Shown piece by piece: positions 51,182 to 58,906 of a stretch of 64,000 nucleotides of DNA; position 1 is the first letter of the stretch, and every line of letters begins with the position of its first letter. The position numbers were made by a program, and so were the translations under genes. Under the pieces are notes generated by a model. It did no database searches and was not told where the DNA came from. It worked only from the letters and a program-made list of their open reading frames with translations. The stretch spans positions 1-64,000 of the forward strand of contig NZ_FMHI01000001.1 in NCBI RefSeq assembly GCF_900090145.1, given 5' to 3'. The stretch is from Streptomyces sp. WMMB 322 (lineage in GTDB: Bacteria > Actinomycetota > Actinomycetes > Streptomycetales > Streptomycetaceae).

Positions 51182-52189
51182 ATGAAGGCAGCAGCACTGA
51201 CCGCGCCCGGCCGTGTCGAGACGGTCGACCTCCCCACTCCCGCTCACGGGCCGTACGACGTGCTCGTTCGCATGACGGCCGTCGGCCTGTGCGGCACGGA
51301 CCTCGCCGTGGTCCGGGGCGCACGCCCGGCGCCGCGACTGCCATGGGTGCTGGGGCACGAGGGCATCGGGGAGATCGCGGCGGTGGGCAGCGCCGTCCGG
51401 CACCTCTCCGAGGGCGAGAGGGTGGCCATCGAGCCGAACTACTGCTGCGGGCGGTGCGCGCAGTGCGCCGGCGGGTTCACCTCCGGGTGCGCGAAGCGGG
51501 TGGCCGTCGGGCTGGACACACCGGGGGTTCTCGCCGAGTACGTGAGCGTGCCTGCCGAGTTCGTGCACGCGGCGGGTGACGCCGGCACGCGGGACCTCGT
51601 CTGCGCCGAACCGCTCGCCGTGGCGCGCACGGCCGTACGCCGCTCGGGAGTGCGCGAGGGCGGGACATGCCTGGTCGTCGGAGCCGGATCCCAGGGGCTC
51701 CTGGTGTGCCTCTGCCTCGCGGCGGCCGGGATCACCCCGTACGTGCACGAGCCGCACCAGGGGCGCCGTGCGCTGGCCGCCTCGCTCGGTGCCGTGCCGG
51801 TGGAGTCCGCCGGGGACGGTGCGGCCACGGAGACCGAGCCCGCCGGCCACGTCTTCGAGACCGCCGGGGTGCCGGAGGCGGCGGCCTGGGCGCTGCGGCA
51901 CGCAGCTCCCGGCGGAACGGTGACCTTCATAGGGATGAGTGGCGCACCGCTGGAGCTGACGTCGCACGAACTGGTCCGGCGGCAACTCTCACTGAGGGGA
52001 TCGCTGATCTACGACCATCCACGGGACTTCGCGGAGACCGTGGCCCTGATCGGGAAGGGCACGCTCGCCCCCCACCGCGTACTGCGGGCCGGGTTCGGCC
52101 TGACGGACGCCGCCGCGGCGTTCGACGCCGTGAGTTCGACGCCGGGCAAGTGCTGGATCAGCCTCGACGGCACGGGCCGTGCGGAATGA
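51182..52189 (+). CDS. Zinc-dependent medium-chain dehydrogenase
   Basis: 335 residues. Catalytic zinc ligands: Cys in GLCGTDLAVV and the GHEGIGEIAAVG His-Glu; structural zinc Cys set NYCCGRCAQCAGGFTSGCAKR. The cofactor domain starts CLVVGAGSQGLLVCLCLAAAGI, with VHEPHQGRRALAASLG after strand 2. The pattern fits alcohol/sorbitol/quinate-type polyol dehydrogenases using NAD(P). In this cluster it probably oxidises a cyclic polyol such as quinate or shikimate (inferred). ATG 51182 with GAGAGG 10 bases upstream; the GTG at 51170 overlaps that site and is rejected. Confidence 0.85.
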   Translation: MKAAALTAPGRVETVDLPTPAHGPYDVLVRMTAVGLCGTDLAVVRGARPAPRLPWVLGHEGIGEIAAVGSAVRHLSEGERVAIEPNYCCGRCAQCAGGFTSGCAKRVAVGLDTPGVLAEYVSVPAEFVHAAGDAGTRDLVCAEPLAVARTAVRRSGVREGGTCLVVGAGSQGLLVCLCLAAAGITPYVHEPHQGRRALAASLGAVPVESAGDGAATETEPAGHVFETAGVPEAAAWALRHAAPGGTVTFIGMSGAPLELTSHELVRRQLSLRGSLIYDHPRDFAETVALIGKGTLAPHRVLRAGFGLTDAAAAFDAVSSTPGKCWISLDGTGRAE

Positions 52190-52321
52190 CGAGCGACGCG
52201 GCCGGTGAACTCCGAGAGCGCCCCGGACCCTTCGGCGTGCCTGACCGCCCCGGGGACCGCTCCGGGGCCCCGGCTCCGACGGCCCCGGCGGGTGCGTCCG
52301 GTGCCTCGGGGCGCTGCGCGG

Positions 52322-53122
52322 TCAGCGCGTGATCCCGCTGACCAGGTCGGCTTCGATGAGCCGGACGGTGCGCAGGATCGCCGGGACGTAGTCGCGTTCG
52401 ACCAGTTCGGGTGTCGTACGCCCCGCGTGCACCGAGACGTTCGCGGCGGCGACGACCTGTCCCGCGCGGTCGCGCACGGGCGCGGCCGCGCCCCGCAGGC
52501 CTTCCTCCAGCTCCGAGTCGACGAGCGCCCAGCCCTGCTTGCGCACCTTGTCGATCTCCTCGCGCAGGGTCCGCGGACTGCGGATGGTGTGGTCGGTCTT
52601 CTTCTCCAGCCTCAGCCGCCCGAAGCGCTCGTCCAGTTCGGCGTCCGGGAGCCCTGCCAGCAGCACTCGGCCCATCGATGTCGTGTAGACGTCGAAGCGC
52701 GTGCCGATGCCGATCTTCACCGCCATCAGGCGGGTGCTCTGCACGAGCGCGATGTAGACGATCTCCTCGCCGTCCAGGACCGCGAGGGCCGCCGTCTCGT
52801 TGAGCTCGCGGGCCAGCGACTGGAGATGCGGCTGGGCGATCTCGGGCAGCGACATGCTGGAGAGGTAGGCGTAGCCCAGCTCAAGGGTGCGCGGGGTGAG
52901 TTCGAAGGAGCGGCCGTCGCTGGTGACGTAGCCGAGGTCGGCGAGGGTGAGCAGGAGCCGGCGGGCCGTCGCCCGGTCGAGTCCGGTCTCGCGCGCGACT
53001 TGCGTGAGTGTCTGCGAGCGGCGCTCCGCGGTGAACGAGCGCATCACCGACAGGGCCCGCGCGACGGACTGCACGAAGTGGGGACCGTACTCCTCGCGTC
53101 CCTTCGTCACCGTTTCCGACAA
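52322..53122 (-). CDS. IclR family regulator (PcaR/PobR type)
   Basis: 266 residues. N-terminal winged helix (about 14-75): FVQSVARALSVMRSFTAERRSQTLTQVARETGLDRATARRLLLTLADLGYV; IclR effector domain after it, with LNETAALAVLDGEEIVYIALVQSTR, YTTSMGRVLLAGLPDAELDE and WALVDSELEEGLRGAAAPVRDRAGQVVAAANVSVHAGR. The closest group controls protocatechuate and related aromatic-acid pathways. TTG 53122 begins the conserved block, with GGGAGG about 10 bases upstream; GTG 53110 is an alternative. A palindromic site 46 bases upstream suggests autoregulation. Confidence 0.88.
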   Translation of the reverse strand: MSETVTKGREEYGPHFVQSVARALSVMRSFTAERRSQTLTQVARETGLDRATARRLLLTLADLGYVTSDGRSFELTPRTLELGYAYLSSMSLPEIAQPHLQSLARELNETAALAVLDGEEIVYIALVQSTRLMAVKIGIGTRFDVYTTSMGRVLLAGLPDAELDERFGRLRLEKKTDHTIRSPRTLREEIDKVRKQGWALVDSELEEGLRGAAAPVRDRAGQVVAAANVSVHAGRTTPELVERDYVPAILRTVRLIEADLVSGITR

Positions 53123-53411
53123 CGCCTCACTACCTCCCGTACGGGACCGGCCTGCTGTGCCGCGCGACTGTGCGCATTACGCACAGGCTACCGCGCCGGA
53201 CCCGCCGGAGGCCAAGCGGACGGGATCCCGCCCGGAGGGGGCCGGAGTCCGGCGAAGGGCTCGCCTCGCTGCCCGCCGATTGACGTCTCACGGGATGCGC
53301 TCCTACTGTGCGCGATGTGAATTCTAGTGCGGCATACGAACATCCCTGCTCGATCCGGGAGCCGGGCCACACGCCGGCACCGCACGCGGCAGCCGGCACC
53401 AAGGAGCACGC
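53123..53411. other. Divergent control region of iclR-like and dehydratase genes
   Basis: 289 bases between the divergent IclR gene and the fused dehydratase. Contains the perfect palindrome at 53168-53186 and a TGTGCG half-site at 53307-53312; AAGGAG at 53401-53406 serves the dehydratase. Nothing else stands out. Confidence 0.6.
53168..53186. promoter_or_regulatory. Operator upstream of the IclR gene
   Basis: CTGTGCG-CATTA-CGCACAG, a perfect 7-bp inverted repeat with a 5-base spacer, the best of the series. Confidence 0.75.
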
Positions 53412-55556
53412 ATGAAGCCGTCCAGGTCTTCCCCGCCCGCCACACCACCCGTCGCGGCCTCCGCCACACCACCCGTCGCGACCTCCGCCACACCACCCGT
53501 CGCGCCCTCCGCCACATCGCCCGTCGCACCGGCGGGGCCGTCGTCGTCGGCACGGCCTCACGCACGCAAGGGCATCGCGACCGTGTGCCTCTCCGGCATG
53601 CTGGAGGACAAGCTGCGGGCGGCGGCCGCGGCGGGCTTCGAAGGTGTCGAGATATTCGAGAACGACCTCGTCGTCTCGGCGATGTCACCGGAGAGCGTCG
53701 GCGCCCTCTGCGCGGACCTCGGGCTGACCGTCGATCTCTACCAGCCCTTCCGCGACTTCGAGGCCGTGCCGGAAGCCCTGCACTCCGCCAACCTCCGCCG
53801 CGCTGAACGGAAGTTCGACCTGATGGAGCGGCTGGGCGCGGACACGGTGCTCGTGTGCTCCACGCTCTCGCCGCACGCCACGGACGACGACGGCCTCGCC
53901 GCCGCACAACTGCGCGCGCTGGCCGACCGCGCCGCGACGCGAGGGATGCGCGTCGCCTACGAGGCCCTGGCCTGGGGCCGCTTCGTCAACAGCTGGGAAC
54001 ACTCCTGGCAGATCGTTCGCAGGGCGGACCACCCGAACCTCGGGCTGTGCCTGGACAGCTTCCACGTGCTCTCCCGCGACCCCGCACCGGTGGGCATCGA
54101 CACCGTCGACGCGGACAAGCTCTTCTTCCTCCAGCTCGCCGACGCCCCGCGTCTCGACATGGACGTACTGCAGTGGTCCAGGCACCACCGCCTCTTCCCC
54201 GGCCAGGGCTCCTTCGACCTGCCGGGCTTCGTCGCCCAGGTGCTCGCCGCCGGGTACGAGGGGCCGCTGTCGCTGGAGGTGTTCAACGACGTCTTCCGGC
54301 AGACCGACCCCGGGCCCGCCGCCGTCGACGGGATGCGGTCGCTGGTCGCGCTCGAAGAGGCCGTCGCCGGGCACCGGTACGAGCCCTCGGACGGCCGGGA
54401 GCGCCGCCGGACCGGCCTCGCGGCGCCGCCCTCCGCGCCCGGGCTCCTCGGGCACGCCTTCGTCGAACTCGCCGTGGACGACCGGTCCGCTCCGCAGGTC
54501 TCCGGCGCGCTGGCCGCGCTGGGCTTCGTCCGCACCGGGCGCCACCGCTCCAAGCCCGTCGACCTGTGGCAGCAGGGCGGCAGCAACGTCGTGCTCAACA
54601 GGCAGGAAAGCGCCGGGGGTTCGCACGGAACGGGAGCCGCCGGCGCGGAGCCCGCCGCCGGTGACCCGGCTGCCGGAACCGGAGCGGCCGGGGCAGCCGC
54701 AGATGCGCCCGGCCGGGCGGAACTCGTGGCCCTCGCCGTCGAGAGCCGCGACCCGGAGCAGTCCGCACGCCGGGCCGAGGCCCTCCTCGCCACGCCCCTG
54801 CCCCGCAGGCGCGGCCCCGAGGAGGCCGAACTCACCGCGGTCGCCGCCCCGGACGGCACCCAGCTGTTCTTCTGTCCCGGCGGGGAGGCGCCCGGCCCGG
54901 ACTGGCGGGCGGACTTCGTCCCCACGGGCCCCGCCGCCGCCGGCCCGGACCAGGACCGTCCCGCCGCAGGGGCCGCCGCCGCACCCGGAGCCCTCGGACG
55001 CATCGACCACGTCGCGCTGGCACAGCCGAACGACCAGTTCACCGGGTCGATGACCTTCTACCAGTCCGTGCTCGACCTGCGGGAGCGGGACTCCGCCGAG
55101 TACGGGGCGCCCTTCGGCCTGGTCCGCAGCCGCACCGTCGCCAACGCGTCCGGCGAGGTGCGGATAGCCATGCACGGCGCACTGCTGCGCCGCGGAGGCT
55201 GGGCGCCCTCGGTGCCGGACCCGGAACACGTCGCGTTCACGACCGACGACGTCTTCGCCGCCGCTCGCAGCGCCCGCGACCGGGGCCTGGAGATCCTGCC
55301 CGTCACCGGCAACTACTACGACGACCTGGACGCCCGCTACGCGCCGGACCCCGTGCTGCTGCGCGACCTGCGGGAGCTCAACATCCTCTACGACCGGGAC
55401 GAGCACGGCGAGTTCTTCCACTTCTGCACCGGCATCCTCGGCTCGCGCGTCTTCTTCGAAGTGGTGCAGCGGGTGGGGGGCTACCGCGGTGACGGCGCCG
55501 CCAACGCCCCCGTACGGATGGCGGCGCACCGGCAGGCACGCAACCGGACGGAGTGA
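53412..55556 (+). CDS. 3-dehydroshikimate dehydratase fused to HPPD-like VOC domains
   Basis: 714 residues. The first 50 are Ala/Thr/Pro repeats. A TIM-barrel of the xylose-isomerase-like group (about 52-325) follows: KGIATVCLSGMLEDKLRAAAAAGFEGVEIFENDL, LVCSTLSP, VAYEALAWGRFVNSWE, LGLCLDSFHVLSRDPAPVG, FFLQLADAP, and LSLEVFNDVFR (metal-binding Glu/Asp/His). The C-terminal part (about 345-695) resembles 4-hydroxyphenylpyruvate dioxygenase with the iron triad in IDHVALAQ, EHVAFTTDDV and FFEVVQRVGGY. This pairing is known in bacterial QuiC-type dehydratases that make protocatechuate. A Gly/Ala-rich insert lies within the first VOC half. ATG 53412 has AAGGAG 6 bases upstream. Confidence 0.88.
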   Translation: MKPSRSSPPATPPVAASATPPVATSATPPVAPSATSPVAPAGPSSSARPHARKGIATVCLSGMLEDKLRAAAAAGFEGVEIFENDLVVSAMSPESVGALCADLGLTVDLYQPFRDFEAVPEALHSANLRRAERKFDLMERLGADTVLVCSTLSPHATDDDGLAAAQLRALADRAATRGMRVAYEALAWGRFVNSWEHSWQIVRRADHPNLGLCLDSFHVLSRDPAPVGIDTVDADKLFFLQLADAPRLDMDVLQWSRHHRLFPGQGSFDLPGFVAQVLAAGYEGPLSLEVFNDVFRQTDPGPAAVDGMRSLVALEEAVAGHRYEPSDGRERRRTGLAAPPSAPGLLGHAFVELAVDDRSAPQVSGALAALGFVRTGRHRSKPVDLWQQGGSNVVLNRQESAGGSHGTGAAGAEPAAGDPAAGTGAAGAAADAPGRAELVALAVESRDPEQSARRAEALLATPLPRRRGPEEAELTAVAAPDGTQLFFCPGGEAPGPDWRADFVPTGPAAAGPDQDRPAAGAAAAPGALGRIDHVALAQPNDQFTGSMTFYQSVLDLRERDSAEYGAPFGLVRSRTVANASGEVRIAMHGALLRRGGWAPSVPDPEHVAFTTDDVFAAARSARDRGLEILPVTGNYYDDLDARYAPDPVLLRDLRELNILYDRDEHGEFFHFCTGILGSRVFFEVVQRVGGYRGDGAANAPVRMAAHRQARNRTE
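53439..53534 (+). repeat. 24-base coding repeat, four copies
   Basis: Four in-frame 24-base units encode ATPPVAAS, ATPPVATS, ATPPVAPS and ATSPVAPA at residues 10-41 of the dehydratase, ahead of the catalytic barrel. Confidence 0.93.
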
Positions 55557-55563
55557 CCGCGCC

Positions 55564-55855
55564 CTAGGGAGTGTCTGACAAATCCCTCCCCCAGCTGCCG
55601 CTGGGAGGTGCCCCCAGGCGCGCGGTGGCTTGCACGCACTCCCCCAGCCTTCGGCCGGGGGTGCCCCCACGCTGCGTTGTCGGTCGTCGGCGCAGCCCGC
55701 TGCGCTCTCTCCCCCTGGGCCTGGCGGCCCGGGAGGTACCCCCACCCTCCGCCTTGCGATCGCACGCACCAGCCACCGCGCGCCCCACACTGCTGGGGCC
55801 CACCCTGGCCGCTAGGCCCAGAGATGGACGACGCTATTTGTCAGACACCCCCTAG
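55564..55855. mobile_element. MITE with 16-bp inverted ends and CTAG duplication
   Basis: Terminal inverted repeats GGAGTGTCTGACAAAT (55568-55583) and ATTTGTCAGACACCCC (55836-55851) match at 15 of 16 positions and are flanked on both sides by CTAG (55564-55567, 55852-55855), a plausible target duplication of the IS5 YTAR type. The 284-base element holds internal GC-rich hairpins but no transposase-like frame, so it must be mobilised in trans. It sits between the dehydratase and the aminotransferase genes. Confidence 0.85.
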
Positions 55856-55922
55856 GCCCTCCGGTCCGCTTGCAGCAAGGTGGCACTTCCGCGCAGGCCG
55901 AGGCGGGGCGCAGTCTTGAGCA

Positions 55923-57029
55923 ATGCAGAACATCCGGAGCGCCGGCGACCCGGCGGACAGGTCCGAGGGGCGATCCCGTCTCGCACTCGCACAGGCGGAG
56001 TTCGACCCCGATGTCGTCTACCTCAACACCGCTTCCATAGGCCTGCCGCCACAAAGCTCCCTGAACGCCTTGCGTGAGGCGGAGGAGGACTGGCGCAAGG
56101 GGACCGCCGACCCGGTGGCCTACGACATCCCGGTCGAGGCCGCCCGCGCCGGCTACGCCTCGCTCGTCGGCGTCGAACCGTCATGGGTGTCGGTGGGCAG
56201 CCAGGTCAGCGCCTTCGTCGGGCTGATCGCCGCGTCCCTGCCCGCGGGCAGCGAAGTCCTCACCGCCGCCGGGGAGTTCACCAGCGTCGTCTTCCCCTTC
56301 CACGCGCAGGCCCCTCGTGGAGTCGACGTACGCGAGGTGCCCCTGGAGTCCATCGCCGGGGAGGTGACGTCCCGCACGTCGCTTGTGGCCGTCGCGGCCG
56401 TGCAGTCCGCGGACGGCCGCCTGGCCGACCTCGACGCCCTCACCGCGGCCTGCGACGCGGTGGGCGCGCGCGTGCTGCTGGACACGACGCAGGCCGCCGG
56501 CTGGCTGCCCGTCGACGCGAGCCGGTTCGCCTACACCGTGGGCGGCGGCTACAAGTGGCTGCTGGCCCCGAGGGGCACGTGCTTTCTCACCGTGCGGCCC
56601 GAGCACGTCGACGATCTCGTTCCGCACTCGGCCGGATGGTTCGCCGGCGAGGAGCGCTGGGAGAGCCTGTACGGCGCACCCCTGCGGCTCGCGAAGGACG
56701 CACGGCGCTTCGACGTCTCCCCGGTGTGGCAGGCCTGGATCGGCCAGGAGAAGAGCCTGGAGCTGCTCAACGGCATCGGTACGGACGCACTCCGCGAGCA
56801 CGCTCTCGCGCTCGCGAACCGCTTCCGCAGCGCCGTCGGCCTGCCGCCGGGCGACTCCGCGATCGTCAGCGCGGCCGTCGACTCCGGCACACCCGCCGAG
56901 CTGCGCCGTGCGGGAGTCGTCGCCAGCACCCGGGCCGGACGGATGCGGCTCGCCTTCCACCTCTACAACACCGGCGCCGACGCCGACCGGGCCGCCGAGG
57001 TCGTCGCAGGCCGCCTGGTGGAGGCCTGA
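55923..57029 (+). CDS. Class V aminotransferase (PLP-dependent)
   Basis: 368 residues. Order of blocks: VVYLNTASIGLPPQSSLNAL, WVSVGSQVSAFVGLIAASLPAGSEVLTAAGEFTSVVFPF, LVAVAAVQSADGRLADLDAL, VLLDTTQAAGWLPVD (PLP-binding Asp) and YTVGGGYKWLLAPRGTCFL, where the Lys forms the Schiff base. Family members include kynureninase-like, cysteine desulfurase-like and isopenicillin N epimerase-like enzymes; the epimerase-like group fits best. Start ATG 55923, 67 bases after the MITE. Its stop is one base from the stop of the convergent lipoprotein. Confidence 0.86.
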   Translation: MQNIRSAGDPADRSEGRSRLALAQAEFDPDVVYLNTASIGLPPQSSLNALREAEEDWRKGTADPVAYDIPVEAARAGYASLVGVEPSWVSVGSQVSAFVGLIAASLPAGSEVLTAAGEFTSVVFPFHAQAPRGVDVREVPLESIAGEVTSRTSLVAVAAVQSADGRLADLDALTAACDAVGARVLLDTTQAAGWLPVDASRFAYTVGGGYKWLLAPRGTCFLTVRPEHVDDLVPHSAGWFAGEERWESLYGAPLRLAKDARRFDVSPVWQAWIGQEKSLELLNGIGTDALREHALALANRFRSAVGLPPGDSAIVSAAVDSGTPAELRRAGVVASTRAGRMRLAFHLYNTGADADRAAEVVAGRLVEA

Positions 57030-57030
57030 G

Positions 57031-57765
57031 TCAGCCGGCCTTCTTGACGCGAATGGAGCCGTTCGTCGTCGTCAGGTCGAGGGTGTCGCGGCCGGACGGG
57101 TCGTTGCGGATGCCGAGCTGCTTGCTGCCGTTGCTCGTCTTCGCCGACACCTTGTAGCGGTTGTCCGGCGCGGTCACGGAGATCGCGCCGTTGGACGTCT
57201 TCGCCCGCACGTCCTGCGGCGTGCTCAGCCTGAGGTCGATCGCGCCGTTGGACGTCTCGGCCCGTACGCCGTCGCCCTTCAGGCCGCGTCCGTTGATGCG
57301 CCCGTTGGTCGTGCGCACCGCGACGCGGCCATCGACGTCGTCGAGGTCGACCGCACCGGAACGGGTGGTCACATCCACCTTGCCCACGCCTGTGAGGCTG
57401 ATCCCCCCGGACGAGGTGCTGCCGCTCACCCGGACCCTCGGCGGCAGGTCGACCGTGTAGCTCACCCGGCAGTCGTCGCCACAGCCGCGCAGCACGAGGA
57501 CGCCGTCCTCGACGTGGAACGTGCGCTTCTTCGGTTCGTCCCCGTCGAACTCGATCGTCCGCTTCACGGTGACCTTCGTGACGGTCTGCTTGCTGCGGAG
57601 CCGGATGGCGCCCGAATCGGTGTCCAGCCGCACGGCGCCGACCTTCTGCGACAACGTCGCGCTGTCCTCCGACGTCTCCCCGGGGATCAGCCCGCACGCC
57701 CCGAGCGTGCCCGCTCCGACTCCGGCCGCCGCGACCGCCCCGACGAGGCGGATGTGCCTGCGCAT
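57031..57765 (-). CDS. DUF4097-type secreted lipoprotein
   Basis: 244 residues. Signal peptide ends in lipobox GTLGAC (Cys24). The mature part is a right-handed beta-helix-like run of short repeats around TSSGGISL, TRSGAVDL, TTNGRING, TSNGAIDL, TSNGAISV, TSNGSKQL, TTNGSIRV: the adhesin-like DUF4097 pattern (T/S-x-N/S-G-x-I/V-x-L/V). A Cys pair (RGCGDDCRVSY) may form a disulfide. Role at the cell surface unknown. ATG 57765 with GGGGAGA 7 bases upstream. Confidence 0.85.
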   Translation of the reverse strand: MRRHIRLVGAVAAAGVGAGTLGACGLIPGETSEDSATLSQKVGAVRLDTDSGAIRLRSKQTVTKVTVKRTIEFDGDEPKKRTFHVEDGVLVLRGCGDDCRVSYTVDLPPRVRVSGSTSSGGISLTGVGKVDVTTRSGAVDLDDVDGRVAVRTTNGRINGRGLKGDGVRAETSNGAIDLRLSTPQDVRAKTSNGAISVTAPDNRYKVSAKTSNGSKQLGIRNDPSGRDTLDLTTTNGSIRVKKAG

Positions 57766-57984
57766 GATGTTCTCCCCGTTTTCGTCGAAGGCGGAGGCTG
57801 CTGCTGTCAGCCTTTCCCGCTCCCGTCGCCCGCCGACGCAATGGCACCCGCCCGGGCGCGGCGACGAGGCAAGCTCCCGCATCGCCCGCGGGGTTGCCCC
57901 GGGGACGCTCACGGAAGACGCGCCGGGAGTTCAGCCCGCAGCGATTCCCCCGCGGCCGGACGCCCGCCCGGGCAGGGTGTGCGC

Positions 57985-58839
57985 ATGGAACTCGGATTCG
58001 GTGGTGACGTGGCCAGGTACTACGCCCGGTTCCGGCGCGGTTATCCGCCCGAGGTGTTCGAAGCGCTGGACGAGACTTTCGCGTTGACCCCGCAGGACAC
58101 CGTCCTCGACCTGGGATGCGGCACGGGGCAGCTCACCGTCCCGCTCGCCCGCCGCGTCCGCGCAGTGATCGGCATGGACCCGGAACCCGACATGCTCCGC
58201 ATGGCCAGGGAGGCCGCACCGGCCGCCGGCGGCACCGACGTCACGTGGGTACTGGGGGCGGATGCCGACGTCCCCGCACTCGGTGCGCTGCTCGGCGAAC
58301 ACCGCCTCGCCGCAACGGTGATCGGCCAGGCCCTGCACTGGATGCAGCACGAAGACCTGTTCGCCGCGCTCCTCCCGCTCATCCGACCGGGCGGAGGAGT
58401 CGCCGTCCTGGCCAACGGGACACCGGCATGGCTTCAGGACAGCGACTGGTCGCGTGCCCTGCGCGGCTTCCTCGAGGAGCACTTCGGTACGGAACTGAAG
58501 GACTCCTGCGGCACCGCGCGCAAGGACCGCGAGCGCTACGCCCCGGCCCTCGAAGCCGCCGGCTTCACGGACGTCCGGCACCGCGTCGTCTCCTACACGG
58601 AGGAGGTGACATGCGAAGAACTCGTCGGCGGGATCTACTCCGCACTCCCCGAACGGCAGCTGCCCGCGCCCGCGGACCGGCCCGCCTTCGCGCAGCGCGT
58701 CCGGCAGGCGCTGCCGCACCGGGAGACCTTCACGGAGCGGGTCGATGTCTCCGTGCTGACCGGCAGGAAGACCGGCGAGGCGACCGGCAGGCCGACCGGG
58801 AAGTTGCCGGGCCGGGCTGCCCCGACCGGCAGTCCTTGA
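57985..58839 (+). CDS. Class I SAM-dependent methyltransferase
   Basis: 284 residues. VARYYARFRRGYPPEVFEAL is followed by motif I TVLDLGCGTGQLTVPLARR, motif II VIGMDPEPDMLRMA, VIGQALHWMQHEDLFA (motif III region) and LIRPGGGVAVLANGTP. The N-terminal YPPEV phrase and HWMQ place it with small metabolite or polyketide methyltransferases; the acceptor is unknown. The C-terminal 35 residues are low-complexity (TGRKTGEATGRPTGK). ATG 57985. Confidence 0.85.
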   Translation: MELGFGGDVARYYARFRRGYPPEVFEALDETFALTPQDTVLDLGCGTGQLTVPLARRVRAVIGMDPEPDMLRMAREAAPAAGGTDVTWVLGADADVPALGALLGEHRLAATVIGQALHWMQHEDLFAALLPLIRPGGGVAVLANGTPAWLQDSDWSRALRGFLEEHFGTELKDSCGTARKDRERYAPALEAAGFTDVRHRVVSYTEEVTCEELVGGIYSALPERQLPAPADRPAFAQRVRQALPHRETFTERVDVSVLTGRKTGEATGRPTGKLPGRAAPTGSP

Positions 58840-58906
58840 CCTTGTCCTTGGGGGAGGCCGCAGCATCGGCGTGCCGGGCGACGGGCCCGGCGTGGGGAGG
58901 AGCGGC

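Noticed and set aside
55564..55803. 79-residue frame inside the MITE
   Set aside because: No transposase motif; produced by the element's hairpin repeats.
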